From the NCBI RefSeq assembly GCF_947488135.1, contig NZ_CANKYW010000012.1:1-43749 (forward strand): a DNA stretch of 43,749 bases, read 5' to 3'. This DNA is from an uncultured Marivita sp. GTDB lineage: Bacteria > Pseudomonadota > Alphaproteobacteria > Rhodobacterales > Rhodobacteraceae. This document shows, piece after piece, positions 26,939 to 35,604 of this stretch (within the stretch, counting starts at the first letter, position 1; every line of letters starts with the position of its first letter). The notes beneath the pieces were generated by a model that worked only from the letters and a program-made list of their open reading frames with translations, was not told where the DNA came from and did no database searches. Position numbers and translations under genes: made by a program.

Positions 26939-27115
26939 TTATGTAAAGAACATCGCAATTTTCGGATCGGCCATGCCGCCGTCCGAAACACCGGCATCCG
27001 TCGGAGTCCTCCGGAAGATCGGCCCGGGGGTTCGTAACTGTTTCCTGTCGGGAATACATTCAGTTTTTCTCGCAGGAGCCGTCTCGATTGTCTCACCTTC
27101 AATCTTCCGGTTCAT
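26939..27115 (-). CDS. Small 58-aa protein upstream of the HWE kinase
   Basis: ATG at 27115 with GGAG eight bases upstream opens MNRKIEGETIETAPARKTEC, ending DPKIAMFFT at 26939, 15 bp before the kinase start. It is hydrophilic and basic-acidic mixed, with no recognised family; it is not a NepR-type anti-sigma factor by motif. The ribosome site and tight spacing suggest a two-gene operon with the kinase. Confidence 0.5.
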   Translation of the reverse strand: MNRKIEGETIETAPARKTECIPDRKQLRTPGPIFRRTPTDAGVSDGGMADPKIAMFFT

Positions 27116-27559
27116 GGCTACGCTCCAACAGTTAACAGGGAAATTGGCGGCACCCGAATACAGAACTCGTCAAGAAACAAACGCAGGTGCCGCCGGATGG
27201 AATGACTTTTCAAAGAATCGCGACGTGCAGTGACGGTTTTTTATCTGCTGTCAGAGGACGGCGCGCTAACAGGCATTAGTCTTGCAAGACCGGAAGCCAT
27301 GTGCAGCGATACCTGCGCCAGCGGCTGAAAACCGCAGATCCAGCAAGTTTCCGGAGCCGGAACACCTTCAGCAGGAACCGACGCAAACCTGCGTCAGTAT
27401 CAGGCTGTCAGAATCCGGGTAGCGTGAATGAAGATCCCCGAATGATCGGCGATCGAACCTCGAACAGAGCGTCAGCTGACGATCCTGCACACCCCCGACA
27501 ACAGATGTTCGGGACGGCGGGCACCCGTTTGACGGCTCCTACCCGGAAGGAACACTCCA
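27116..27559. other. Intergenic region between divergent transcripts
   Basis: No gene supported. It should hold the promoter of the kinase operon (leftward) and of the small protein at 27560 (rightward). I looked for EcfG-type GGAAC-N16/17-CGTT elements: GGAAC occurs at about 27360 and 27376, but no correctly spaced partner was found. Confidence 0.4.
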
Positions 27560-27754
27560 ATGGACAACAAGCAATCCGACCAGATGCAACAGAAGCTGAA
27601 ATCGACCAAGGAGGCCATCGACAAGGCCGAAGATGGACAAAAGAAGCAGTCCGCCCAGAAGCACTATCAGTCTGCGCAACAGGCCCAATCGGCCGACAAG
27701 AACGATGAGTGCATGAAGGAATGCGATGCGGCGATGAGCCAGCTGAACGCTTAA
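27560..27754 (+). CDS. Small hydrophilic Gln/Lys-rich protein, 64 aa
   Basis: A 64-aa helical, highly polar protein starting MDNKQSDQMQQKLKSTKEAI, ending CDAAMSQLNA, with a GGAAGGAAC ribosome site. Repeated Ala/Gln/Ser/Lys (HYQSAQQAQSADKNDECMKE) suggests one long helix, similar in style to small stress-induced proteins. One Cys at each side of the ECMKECD stretch is notable. There is no recognised family. Confidence 0.7.
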   Translation: MDNKQSDQMQQKLKSTKEAIDKAEDGQKKQSAQKHYQSAQQAQSADKNDECMKECDAAMSQLNA

Positions 27755-27813
27755 GATCGTCTATCGGTTGGCGTCACCCAACGGGGGTGGCGTCAACTTC
27801 TGCCCCGGCTGCA

Positions 27814-28545
27814 TTACTTCAACATCGGCCCCTCGTAATCCAGATAAGCCTTGTCGAAACCGGCGAATTCTACCAGCTTGTCCAGGTTGTCGAACGTCAC
27901 GGTGCCATCGCGAAACGTCAGCAGCCCTTCTTCGCGCAATTGCCGCAGAACACGGTTGATGTGAATGGCGCTCAGGCCCAGTGCATCGGCCAGAAGATAC
28001 TGGGACAACGGGCATTCGTAGCTGTTCCCCGTCGCCAGCCCGACCAGCTTGAGCCGAGCCCCGAGTTCCAGCAGCAGATGTGCAACACGTTCGGCAGCGT
28101 CGCGCCGCCCCAGACTGACAAGGCGCTCGACGACGATTGCCTCATCGGTCGACGCGGACCAGAGTACGGCCGTGGCAAGGCGCGGGCTCGTCTCGAAAGC
28201 ACCCAGAAGATCCTTGATCTTTACTTCCGATGCTTCGACCTTCCTGATCGGCTCGATGCTGTGGTCGGACGTCCTGAACAGAACGCTGCGCAGGCCGATG
28301 AAATCACCCGGTATCTGAAAATCGACAATCTGGCGGCCACCGCTCCGCAACAGTTTGTAGGAGCATACCCATCCTTTCGCCAGAATGTAGGCAGACGGGT
28401 CAGATTGTCCCTCGTAAACCATATCTTTCTTGTCAGAAAAGCTCAGACGTTTCGCGTGGAAGGTTTCCAGAATTGCAAGCTCGGGATCGGACAATGCAAC
28501 ATAGGCACCGAGTTTGCGCACGAGGGGGCTGCTCTGAATGCTCAT
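27814..28545 (-). CDS. Crp/Fnr-family transcriptional regulator
   Basis: A 243-aa protein from MSIQSSPLVRKLGAYVALSD at 28545. An N-terminal cyclic-nucleotide-binding-type barrel (YEGQSDPSAYILAKGWVCSY, then GGRQIVDFQIPGDFIGL) is followed by a long helix and a Crp-type HTH (PLSQYLLADALGLSAIHINR, then VLRQLREEGLLTF). There is no Cys cluster of the FNR type and no clear cAMP-binding RS motif, so the signal is unknown. It resembles the short Crp-like regulators frequent near stress genes in rhizobia and roseobacters. An in-frame Met at 28629 is an alternative start. Confidence 0.92.
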   Translation of the reverse strand: MSIQSSPLVRKLGAYVALSDPELAILETFHAKRLSFSDKKDMVYEGQSDPSAYILAKGWVCSYKLLRSGGRQIVDFQIPGDFIGLRSVLFRTSDHSIEPIRKVEASEVKIKDLLGAFETSPRLATAVLWSASTDEAIVVERLVSLGRRDAAERVAHLLLELGARLKLVGLATGNSYECPLSQYLLADALGLSAIHINRVLRQLREEGLLTFRDGTVTFDNLDKLVEFAGFDKAYLDYEGPMLK

Positions 28546-28741
28546 AAAACGATTGTCCTTTCCCACGCCAAGGAATCTGGCGGCGAATGCCCCGGATGCG
28601 TCATTCTCGCCGAAAAAGAACCGCAACATACTGCTCGGGGTTAGCTAATCTTACATCGTTTCTGTCATGCTGTCATAGGTAACTGGTGCTGCGCCTACGG
28701 TCGCAACGGCACTGAGGTTACTCTTGAAAGGAACCTATCGC

Positions 28742-28978
28742 GTGTACCAGCCAAACGACGTCTCGGGCACGGCCGCCCTCGCCATCTGCGAGTCGCTGCT
28801 GCTGGCGCTGAACGACAGAGGCGTGTTGCCTGAGCATGAGATCGTAGGCGTCCTGCGGGATGCGGTGAATGCCCATCAAGACGTACCGGGGGATGACGAG
28901 AAGACAGCGCTTCATGCGGCCGTTGCGAAGTTGATAAACGGGATCATCGATGGCGGGAACTCTGTGCGCCGTCCGTGA
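28742..28978 (+). CDS. Small uncharacterised protein, 78 aa
   Basis: The GTG at 28742 is preferred because AAAGGAA sits eight bases upstream; the TTG 18 bases earlier overlaps that site. The protein is helical and acidic (GTAALAICESLLLALNDRGV, then EHEIVGVLRDAVNAHQDVPG), with a C-terminal helix VAKLINGIID. Similar short proteins occur in Rhodobacterales without assigned function. It is divergent from the Crp-type regulator, which may control it. Confidence 0.72.
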   Translation: MYQPNDVSGTAALAICESLLLALNDRGVLPEHEIVGVLRDAVNAHQDVPGDDEKTALHAAVAKLINGIIDGGNSVRRP

Positions 28979-29093
28979 CCTACGTAGCTACCTGATACCT
29001 GCCGGGTTTCCGAATGCCTCGGGCATGTGCCCCTCGGGAGCCTGCCTCTCTGAAGTGCGCGCCCTACGACAAACATATCAGAAAGATTGATTA

Positions 29094-29333
29094 ATGACCA
29101 AGCTGACAAGGACGACACTCTTCACAACGCCCGCCCCCCGAGCAGAAACGCCGATGGACCGGACCACACGCGCCGTGACGGAAATCATCGACGCGCAGAC
29201 GGAAAAGCGCGAGATCAAGACAGCGCGTCTTCGCAAGGCACGTCTGGAAAGGGAGGCCGGTACGCAGGTCAAGGCGGTCGCGCCCAAATCCAAACGGGTA
29301 TCCGCAAAGTCACCGGCTAAAGCCATCAAATAA
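29094..29333 (+). CDS. Small basic protein, 79 aa
   Basis: ATG at 29094 opens MTKLTRTTLFTTPAPRAETP, then a Lys/Arg/Glu-rich helix (EKREIKTARLRKARLERE) and a basic tail. The N-terminal stretch looks like a small conserved family of this order, but no function is known. Strong positive charge suggests nucleic-acid or membrane-surface association. It lies 75 bp upstream of the desaturase on the same strand and may share its transcript. Confidence 0.68.
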   Translation: MTKLTRTTLFTTPAPRAETPMDRTTRAVTEIIDAQTEKREIKTARLRKARLEREAGTQVKAVAPKSKRVSAKSPAKAIK

Positions 29334-29407
29334 GGTCTTCCGGCGGCTCAGGCGTAACACTGCCATTGTCTGCTGCACTTCTGGCATTCCAAAGGAAAGG
29401 ACTCGAA

Positions 29408-30403
29408 TTGCATACCTCCGAATGGACACGGATTCTGATCAGATATCGCGAACCGATCCTCTCCCGCAGCATTTTTGAGCTGACCGTGACCCTTGTCCCT
29501 TTCGTGGCGCTTTGGACGCTGGCCTGGTGGTCGCTGACGATCAGCGCCTGGCTGGCGTTAGCCATTGCCTTGGGAAATGCCGCCTTCCTCGTCCGCCTGT
29601 TCATCATCCAGCATGATTGCGGCCATGGAGCGTTCTTTGCGAACCGTCGACTAAGCGACTGGCTTGGTCGGTTCATAGGGGTCTTGACGCTGACGCCCTA
29701 TGACGTCTGGCGGAAAACCCACTCGATCCACCACGCGACGACCGGCAATCTCGACGACAGGGGTGTCGGCGACATACCCACTTTGACAATCCGGGAATAT
29801 CGGGAAAGGAAGTGGATAGGCAGGGCCGCATATCGTCTGATCCGCAATCCGGTTTTCCTGTTCGGTGTCGTTCCGTTCTACATCTTCTTTCTGCGCCAGC
29901 GGCTTCCGTTTGATCTGATGCGATCAGGCTGGCGCTACTGGATCAGTGCCCTGGCAACCAACGTCGCCATTGGCGTCACACTCGGATCGATCGCTTGGCT
30001 GGGTGGCTGGGACGTGCTGCTGTTCGTGTTCCTGCCGACCATGTTCTCGGCCGCAAGTGTCGGTATGTGGCTGTTCTACGTCCAGCATCAGTTTGAAGAC
30101 ACCGTCTGGGATCACGAGGCGAGCTGGGACGTGCGCGATGCGGCTTTCAACGGAAGTTCACACTATGACCTGCCTGTCGTTTTGCGTTGGATCACTGCAA
30201 ATATCGGCGTCCATCATGTGCATCACCTTGCCAGTCGCATTCCCTTCTACCGCCTGAGCGAGGTGATCCTGGATCACGATATCCTGGCACAGTCCCAGCG
30301 TCTTACGCTTTTGGACAGCTTCCGCTGTGCCCGACTTCACCTCTGGGATGAACAGAGTCGCACGCTGCTGTCGTTCTCGGACGCGCGGACAATTGCCGCG
30401 TGA
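29408..30403 (+). CDS. Fatty-acid desaturase (membrane di-iron)
   Basis: A 331-aa integral membrane desaturase. The TTG at 29408 has AAAGGAAAGGA upstream; an earlier in-frame TTG at 29366 lacks one. The three histidine boxes that bind the di-iron centre are present: HDCGH near residue 75, HSIHH near 110 and HHVHH near 280, with hydrophobic spans between. It introduces a double bond into acyl chains, probably for membrane-fluidity control. A rho-independent terminator follows. Related fatty-acyl hydroxylases are a less likely alternative. Confidence 0.9.
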   Translation: MHTSEWTRILIRYREPILSRSIFELTVTLVPFVALWTLAWWSLTISAWLALAIALGNAAFLVRLFIIQHDCGHGAFFANRRLSDWLGRFIGVLTLTPYDVWRKTHSIHHATTGNLDDRGVGDIPTLTIREYRERKWIGRAAYRLIRNPVFLFGVVPFYIFFLRQRLPFDLMRSGWRYWISALATNVAIGVTLGSIAWLGGWDVLLFVFLPTMFSAASVGMWLFYVQHQFEDTVWDHEASWDVRDAAFNGSSHYDLPVVLRWITANIGVHHVHHLASRIPFYRLSEVILDHDILAQSQRLTLLDSFRCARLHLWDEQSRTLLSFSDARTIAA

Positions 30404-30484
30404 TACTTTGCGCAGGATAGTTGGAAAAAATGATCTATGAGAGCCTGCGAAACCAGGACTGCATAAACCTTGGCAAGGTGCGAC

Positions 30485-30523
30485 AAGCCTATCCAAGGCC
30501 AGAAAAGATAGGCTTCCGTTTTT
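30485..30523 (+). terminator. Rho-independent terminator after the desaturase
   Basis: AAGCCTATC (30485-30493) and GATAGGCTT (30507-30515) form a perfect 9-bp stem with a 13-base loop, followed by CCGTTTTT. It lies 80 bp beyond the desaturase stop. Confidence 0.8.
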
Positions 30524-30584
30524 CTCGCGGCTTGGGTCTCGACGAGGGACTTCCGTCTCTATTCCCCATCAGATTTGAGGTCAA

Positions 30585-31724
30585 ATGTTCGATCCGTTCA
30601 GGAGTACCCGCGCAAAGGCGACAAGAAAGCTCCGGCGCGCAACCGTTTCAGCGGTGACCGATGTATGGGGCGCAATGCTTGCCCCTACGAAACCTGCGAA
30701 ACGCAAGGGCACAAAAAAAGCAAAACCTGCCGCCAAGGCCACGAAACCGTCCGCCGTCACGCGGAAAGCCGCAGGCAAAAGGGGCTCAACCCGCGCCAAC
30801 GCCAAATCGAGTGCTCCTGCTACATCCCGGTTAAAGAAAACTGTTCCACATGGTGCGGCGTTCCCAAGTGGGACGTATGAGAGCGCATTTGGCACCCGCT
30901 CCTACAAGCTCTACATACCTGCCGTCGCCAAATCGGCACCGGAGCCACTTCCACTGATCGTGATGCTGCACGGGTGCGGGCAATCTTCGGTGGATTTTGC
31001 TCGCGGCACCGGCATGAACACCCTGGCAGAGGAGTTCGGTTTCTTGGTCCTTTATCCGGCTCAGGCACGCGATGCCCATCACTATCGATGCTGGAATTGG
31101 TATAGGCAAGACGATCAGGCACGGGGCGCAGGAGAACCGGCCCTGATCGCAGGTTTGGCGCGCCATATCATTGCCGTCCAGAATGTCGATCCGGCCAAGG
31201 TCTATGTTGCGGGCCTGTCGGCGGGTGCGGCTGCGGCGCTGATTGTTGCAACGGCCTATCCCGACGTTTTTGCAGCGGTTGGTATTCATTCCGGTCTGGC
31301 CGTAGGCGCGGCGCATGATTCGGCCTCTGCGCCAATGGCGATGCAGAGCGGCAACCCCGGCCGACGTCACGAGGTTCAGATGCCAACCATTATTTTTCAC
31401 GGTGATTCAGACAAGGTCGTCAACCCACGCAACAGTCGCTTCATCGCCATCCGGGCGCTGGAGCCTTATGCCCATCTTGATCGGGCGGTGAAAACGGGTC
31501 GCGTAAGCGGTGGCCGTGAATTTACCCGCACGGTACATCGTGTAGGCAAGGGACGTCCCTGCACCGAGCAGTGGGTCGTTCATGGGGCCGGACACGCCTG
31601 GTCAGGTGGTCATGCGGCGGGGAGTTATACCGACCCCAAAGGCCCCGATGCCTCGCGGCAGATGGTCCGGTTCTTTCTGCGGCACCGCACCACCAAGAAG
31701 TGCCGTGCTACGCAACCCGTCTGA
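30585..31724 (+). CDS. PHB-depolymerase-like esterase with Lys/Ala-rich N-terminus
   Basis: A 379-aa protein. Residues about 31-85 are a lysine/alanine/proline-rich low-complexity segment (KPAKRKGTKKAKPAAKATKP) like the tails of phasins and histone-like proteins. The catalytic domain from about residue 95 has PLIVMLHGCGQSSVDFARGT, the nucleophile motif VAGLSAGAAAALIVATAY, IIFHGDSDKVVNPRNS for the acid, and WVVHGAGHAWSGGH for the His. Proteins of this type (LpqC/PhaZ-like) hydrolyse polyhydroxyalkanoate or other esters. The basic tail may tether the enzyme to granules or nucleic acid. No signal peptide. Confidence 0.88.
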   Translation: MFDPFRSTRAKATRKLRRATVSAVTDVWGAMLAPTKPAKRKGTKKAKPAAKATKPSAVTRKAAGKRGSTRANAKSSAPATSRLKKTVPHGAAFPSGTYESAFGTRSYKLYIPAVAKSAPEPLPLIVMLHGCGQSSVDFARGTGMNTLAEEFGFLVLYPAQARDAHHYRCWNWYRQDDQARGAGEPALIAGLARHIIAVQNVDPAKVYVAGLSAGAAAALIVATAYPDVFAAVGIHSGLAVGAAHDSASAPMAMQSGNPGRRHEVQMPTIIFHGDSDKVVNPRNSRFIAIRALEPYAHLDRAVKTGRVSGGREFTRTVHRVGKGRPCTEQWVVHGAGHAWSGGHAAGSYTDPKGPDASRQMVRFFLRHRTTKKCRATQPV

Positions 31725-31739
31725 AACCGGTGCGTACAA

Positions 31740-32140
31740 AATCAAAGCCCGCAGGTCATCAAACCGAAAATTTTACTCCGCTGGGTTCGAGAGACCAGGA
31801 TCATTCGCGATCAAATGACCAGCACCCCAGAGGGCCGGACAAACCTCCACGTCGACATGACTGTTGCGCAACCTGCGACAGACACCAACCGGTGAACCCC
31901 CTCCATGATAACACGGCTGACTTCGACGGAGAGAAGATCGGGCCAATCGAAAACGGCCCGGTCCTCGCGCATCAGCTGGTTCTTCAGTTCAATCTGATTG
32001 TTTCCCGATTGCGCCCGGAACAACAGCACAAACGCGCCCCGCCAGTCCGTGATTTCGACAAGCGTTCCGAAGGCGTCGAAGCACACCGTCTCGATCCCGT
32101 CAAAGACGGGCGGCAGATCAGTGACTGAGGCCGGGGTCAC
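31740..32140 (-). pseudogene. HAD-family hydrolase remnant
   Basis: A GTG at 32140 opens a frame with IETVCFDAFGTLVEITDWRG, the HAD motif I (DxxGT), then REDRAVFDWPDLLSVEVSRV. After about 90 residues the protein-like reading moves to another frame (HVDVEVCPALWGAGHLIAND) and ends, so motifs II-IV are missing. It overlaps the end of the relaxase remnant by 23 bp. The gene appears truncated and frameshifted. Confidence 0.6.
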
Positions 32141-32825
32141 GGTCGATCTCCCTGTCGATTTCGCGCTCGTTCTCGACCCCTCGGTCCTTTTCCTGGTCGC
32201 GCTCGTCCTCAATCTCCAGCTTTTCACGCGGCTTGTTCAGCACGTCCTTCAGCCGCTCGTTCACGGACGGCTTGCGCTCCTCGCGCCCGGTCTCCTCGCC
32301 AAGCTCGGGATCACTGTGACCGTCCAGCTTGTGAACCGCCGCCTGGCCATCGCGGCCCGCATCTTTCTCCATGTTTTCTTTCAGACGCTCGCGCGCATAG
32401 TTGCGGCTTTCCGGCTTCGGCGTGTCGTCCCAGTCCTCTGATCGTCCGACAACCCGCGCCAGCCGCTCGCGCACATCCTCCGGCCCGGCCTGCGCGCCGC
32501 GCTCGGTGACCGCTACATATTCCCGGCCCTGTCGCTGGGCCATCGCCTTTGCCCGCCGTTCCATGGAGTTTGCCGCCGGTCCCAGCTTCAGCTCGGGGTC
32601 GCGATCCAGTTCCTCGGCAGAGAGTTGATCCTCCCGGTCCAGCGCCGCCTCGTGCTGTGCCTCAAGCCACCGGTGATCGACGCGCTCCACCTCCCCTGCC
32701 CGCTCCAGCGCCCGGTTCTGCAACTCGGCCCAGACACCACGTATTTACTCGATCTCGACACCACCCGTCTTGGCAGAATCGAGCACGCGGGTCTTGGCGG
32801 TGAAGCCCTCGGGTTCAACCGCATG
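32118..32825 (-). pseudogene. Degenerate second copy of the MobA/MobL relaxase tail
   Basis: Reads GFTAKTRVLDSAKTGGVEIE, then a TAA where the intact copy at 39.7-41.0 kb has Gln, and continues WAELQNRALERAGEVERVDH through LNKPREKLEIEDERDQEK. Compared with the intact copy it lacks the whole N-terminal relaxase domain and about 53 residues after VTERGA, and its end differs. Divergence at many third positions suggests a separate, older relative and not a fresh duplication. Non-functional. Confidence 0.85.
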
Positions 32826-32873
32826 ACGTCGATGCCGCCTGAAGCCCATGTCAGAAAAGCACGAAAGCCCTCC

Positions 32874-33163
32874 TGGATTGCTCCCACTGAAGTCGTCCTC
32901 CAACTGGCCTAGCTTTGCCCCGCAGATTGGAGGACCAGGAGATGGCTAGCAAGCGAGAGAAGCCGGAAGACATCGTTATGAAGCTGCGACAGGTTGAAGT
33001 GCTGCAGGGTCAGGTCCTGAGCGTCGCGGAGGCAGTGCGCCAGGTATGCATGACGCAGCAGACGTACTATTGGTGGCGTCGGCAGTACGGCGGGATGAGC
33101 CGGGATCAGCTGAAGCGGTCGGCCGAACGCAGCGCGATACATTGCGAAATTCTGCGATCATAA
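32874..33163 (+). pseudogene. IS3-family orfA remnant
   Basis: ATG at 32942 opens MASKREKPEDIVMKLRQVEV with the HTH AEAVRQVCMTQQTYYWWRRQ and YGGMSRDQLKR, as in IS3-type OrfA. Homology stops at about 33137 and the frame ends ERSAIHCEILRS; no orfB follows. TGGATTGCTCCC at 32874 may be the element's left end. It is a truncated relic. Confidence 0.75.
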
Positions 33164-33407
33164 CATGAACATGTGCTGCACACGCCACTCGTTAATCGAC
33201 TGAAAATACAGCAGAATCGCTTCCATCCATCACGGGACAAACTCAACTGGCGCTTCGAACGTCTGCTTTGCTCGACGAGGATGAAGCCGCTACCGCGGCA
33301 GGGGCGCATGTGGTGAGGTTGGCGCGGTGATCTGAGTATCGTGATTTTGGAAATGGGCGCGTCTGTCTGACGATTGGGACCTCTCAATCAACGGACAGGA
33401 GGATCCC

Positions 33408-33896
33408 ATGGTGGATCAAAAGACCACGCCACTGCGCGAACGGATGATAGAAGATATGCGGATCAAAGGCCTGGGGGAGAGCTCCCAGAAAGCGCATATT
33501 CGGGCGGTTCGCTACTTGGCAGAGTTCATCAGCCGCTCACCCGACACGGCGACTGCGGAAGACCTGCGCGCCTATCAACTTCACATGGTGAACACGAACG
33601 TGACGTCATCAACGTACAACGCGCGGCTCGTTGGGTTGCGCTTCTTTTTCGAGACGACGTGCCAGAAACCCGAGATGAAGCAGTGTCTGCACTTCCGCAC
33701 GGAACCGCGCAGACTGCCTGTCGTGCTGAGCATCAAGGAAGTGTTCGAGTTGCTGAAGGTGGCACCCGGACCGGGGCAGAAGTATCGCGCGGCGCTCAGC
33801 ATTTCCTATGGCACAGGGCTGCGTGCGTCGGAGGTGTGCAATCTCAAAGTCACTGACATCGACAGCGACCGGATGCTGATCCATGTCGAACGCGGT
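33408..33896 (+). pseudogene. Tyrosine recombinase, N-terminal half
   Basis: The ATG at 33408 has a strong CAGGAGG ribosome site. The SAM-like N-terminal domain (LRERMIEDMRIKGLGESSQK) and the first part of the catalytic domain (YGTGLRASEVCNLKVTDIDS, with the catalytic Arg) are intact. At residue 163 (IHVERG) the sequence switches into an inverted IS256 fragment, so the HxxR and Tyr motifs are lost. Such integrases commonly precede IS91-type transposases in one element, which fits the IS91 gene that follows. Confidence 0.82.
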
Positions 33897-34072
33897 CAAT
33901 TCGGCGCCCAGCATCCGTTCCATGAGCTTGATCTTCAGCTCTTTCATCAGCCCGGCATCGCCGAGCAGATCCTCAGGGCGCTCCACACCCTTCAGCAGTT
34001 CGTCCAGGATTTCTTTCGAGATGGTCATTCATGCTTCCTTTCGGTGAAGCATGGACCGGATCAGTCATACAC
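33893..34072 (-). mobile_element. IS256-family fragment (transposase start and end)
   Basis: On the minus strand, ATG at 34028 opens MTISKEILDELLKGVERPED, then LLGDAGLMKELKIKLMERML and GAELTA, the typical IS256 transposase N-terminus. It is cut off at about 33893 inside the integrase. The sequence up to about 34072 (ending near TCATACACAG) would be the element's leader and terminus. Only about 45 codons survive. Confidence 0.8.
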
Positions 34073-35134
34073 AGAAGATCGGACACTCTCGCGTGCACCA
34101 AATGTAACCATCAGCACATCGCGTATAACTCGTGCAAAAACCGACACTGCCCCAAATGTCAGGCACCTGCGGCGCGCGACTGGATGGCAGCGCGTTCAGA
34201 AGACCTGCTGCCAGTTGAGTACTTCCAAGTAGTCTTTACGCTGCCCGCGGAAATCGCGCAGATCGCCCTCTGGAACAAGCGGGCAATCTACGGGCTGTTG
34301 TTCAAAGCGTCAGCTGAGACGATAGCCACCATCGCAGCCGATCCCAAACGCCTGGGTGCATGCGTTGGTATGACCAGCGTGCTGCACACCTGGGGTTCCG
34401 CGCTCACGCATCATCCCCACATCCACATGATCGTTCCTGGCGGTGGCCTGTCGTCGGATGGCACCGAGTGGATCGCCTGCAAGCCGGGCTTCTTTCTGCA
34501 TGTGCGCGTGCTGTCACGGCTGTTCCGGCGGCTGTTTCTTGAAGGTCTGATGGCTCTGCACCGGACAGGGCAGTTGAAGTTCTTCGCCGACCTTGCTGGA
34601 TTGGCAGATGCCAGCACCTTCGCCGAATGGATGGCTCCACTGCGCAAAGTCGACTGGGTCGTGTATGCCAAACCGCCATTTGGTGGGCCCGAGGCAGTAC
34701 TCGCGTATCTGGCCCGCTACACCCACCGCGTGGCGATCTCCAACCACCGGCTGGTCAGCACCGATGCTGGTACCGTGGCGTTCCGATGGAAGGATTACAG
34801 GATCAAGCGGGGTGATCGCATGAAGGTGATGCGACTGCCGACCCGGGAGTTCATCCGGCGCTTTCTGATGCATGTTCTCCCTGATCGGTTCCACCGCATT
34901 CGGCACTATGGCTTCCTCGCAAGCGCTCGCCGTAAGGATAAAGTCGCGCAGATCAGGACGCTCATTGGCACCGCTAAAACCCCCAAGCCAGACCCGACCG
35001 TCGACGATCCTACGCCCACGCTCACATTGCGAGAGCCATGCCCCGAATGCGGTGGGCTCATGCGTATCGTCGAGACCTTCCGGCGAGGCCAAGTCCCCAA
35101 ATCGCGCGCACCGCCCCGGAGCCAGGCCGCATGA
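34073..35134 (+). pseudogene. IS91-family transposase, N-terminally truncated
   Basis: Starts inside the zinc-binding region (ACTKCNHQHIAYNSCKNRHC, then PKCQ) and continues through the HUH motif HHPHIHMIVPGGG, the Tyr region AYLARYTHRVAISNHRL and a C-terminal CPECGG. The usual first 30-60 residues are missing because IS256 debris lies upstream. The frame is open from an ATG at 34031, but its first 20 residues are IS256 sequence. IS91 enzymes are Y2 HUH rolling-circle transposases. Likely inactive in its present form. Confidence 0.85.
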
Positions 35135-35153
35135 TGAAACGCCCATCATCTGA

Positions 35154-35249
35154 CAAAGCACACGACCGATACGCCTTGCCGCGGCGGTTAACAACGGCGC
35201 GGCAAGGCGTATCGGTCGTGTGCTTTGCCGCGGCGGTTAACAACGGCGC
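35154..35249. repeat. Perfect 29-bp inverted repeat overlapping a 25-bp direct repeat
   Basis: 35154-35182 and 35199-35227 are exact reverse complements (CAAAGCACACGACCGATACG...), separated by 16 bases. The loop and right flank also give a direct repeat: 35176-35200 and 35225-35249 are identical (TTGCCGCGGCGGTTAACAAC...). It lies 20 bp after the IS91 transposase, where the element's origin end would be. The arrangement looks like an inverted-then-direct duplication by template switching. Confidence 0.95.
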
Positions 35250-35604
35250 TCGGCCTTCTCTCGGAGGAGGGTCACATCACAGCCAGATTGATCTGTGTTC
35301 CGCAGGTGAAATCAGCGAAACGACTACACATCCCCAGTCAGACGACCCAGCACAGAAGGCAAACAACAGCGCTTCCACCAAGATCAAACGCTGCCTACGA
35401 CACGCTTTCTCCATAGCGCATCAACCGCATCCCGCGGCTTCCACCTTGTCAGATTTGTCAACGCGGGCCAGATTGCCAAGCACAAACCTAATACACTGGC
35501 CCGCATCAAAAAATCTTAGACTTTGCTGTCCTTCGCTGCGGTTGCGCAGATGTCCGGTTTAGGTCAATCAACCAGGGATAGCTTTTTGAACCACAGGAGC
35601 GACT
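35250..35604. other. Intergenic region without a gene
   Basis: No gene found. It holds the flank of the IS91 end and the leader of the next gene, whose ribosome site AGGAGCGA precedes the GTG at 35605. No clear promoter or terminator could be picked out. Confidence 0.5.

Noticed and set aside
27340-27420. Possible EcfG (general stress sigma) promoter near the HWE kinase
   Set aside because: GGAAC boxes are present but no CGTT-type -10 lies 16-17 bases away.
27755-27813. Possible bidirectional terminator between convergent genes
   Set aside because: The CACCC/GGGTG pairing is interrupted by mismatches and lacks a U-tract on either strand.
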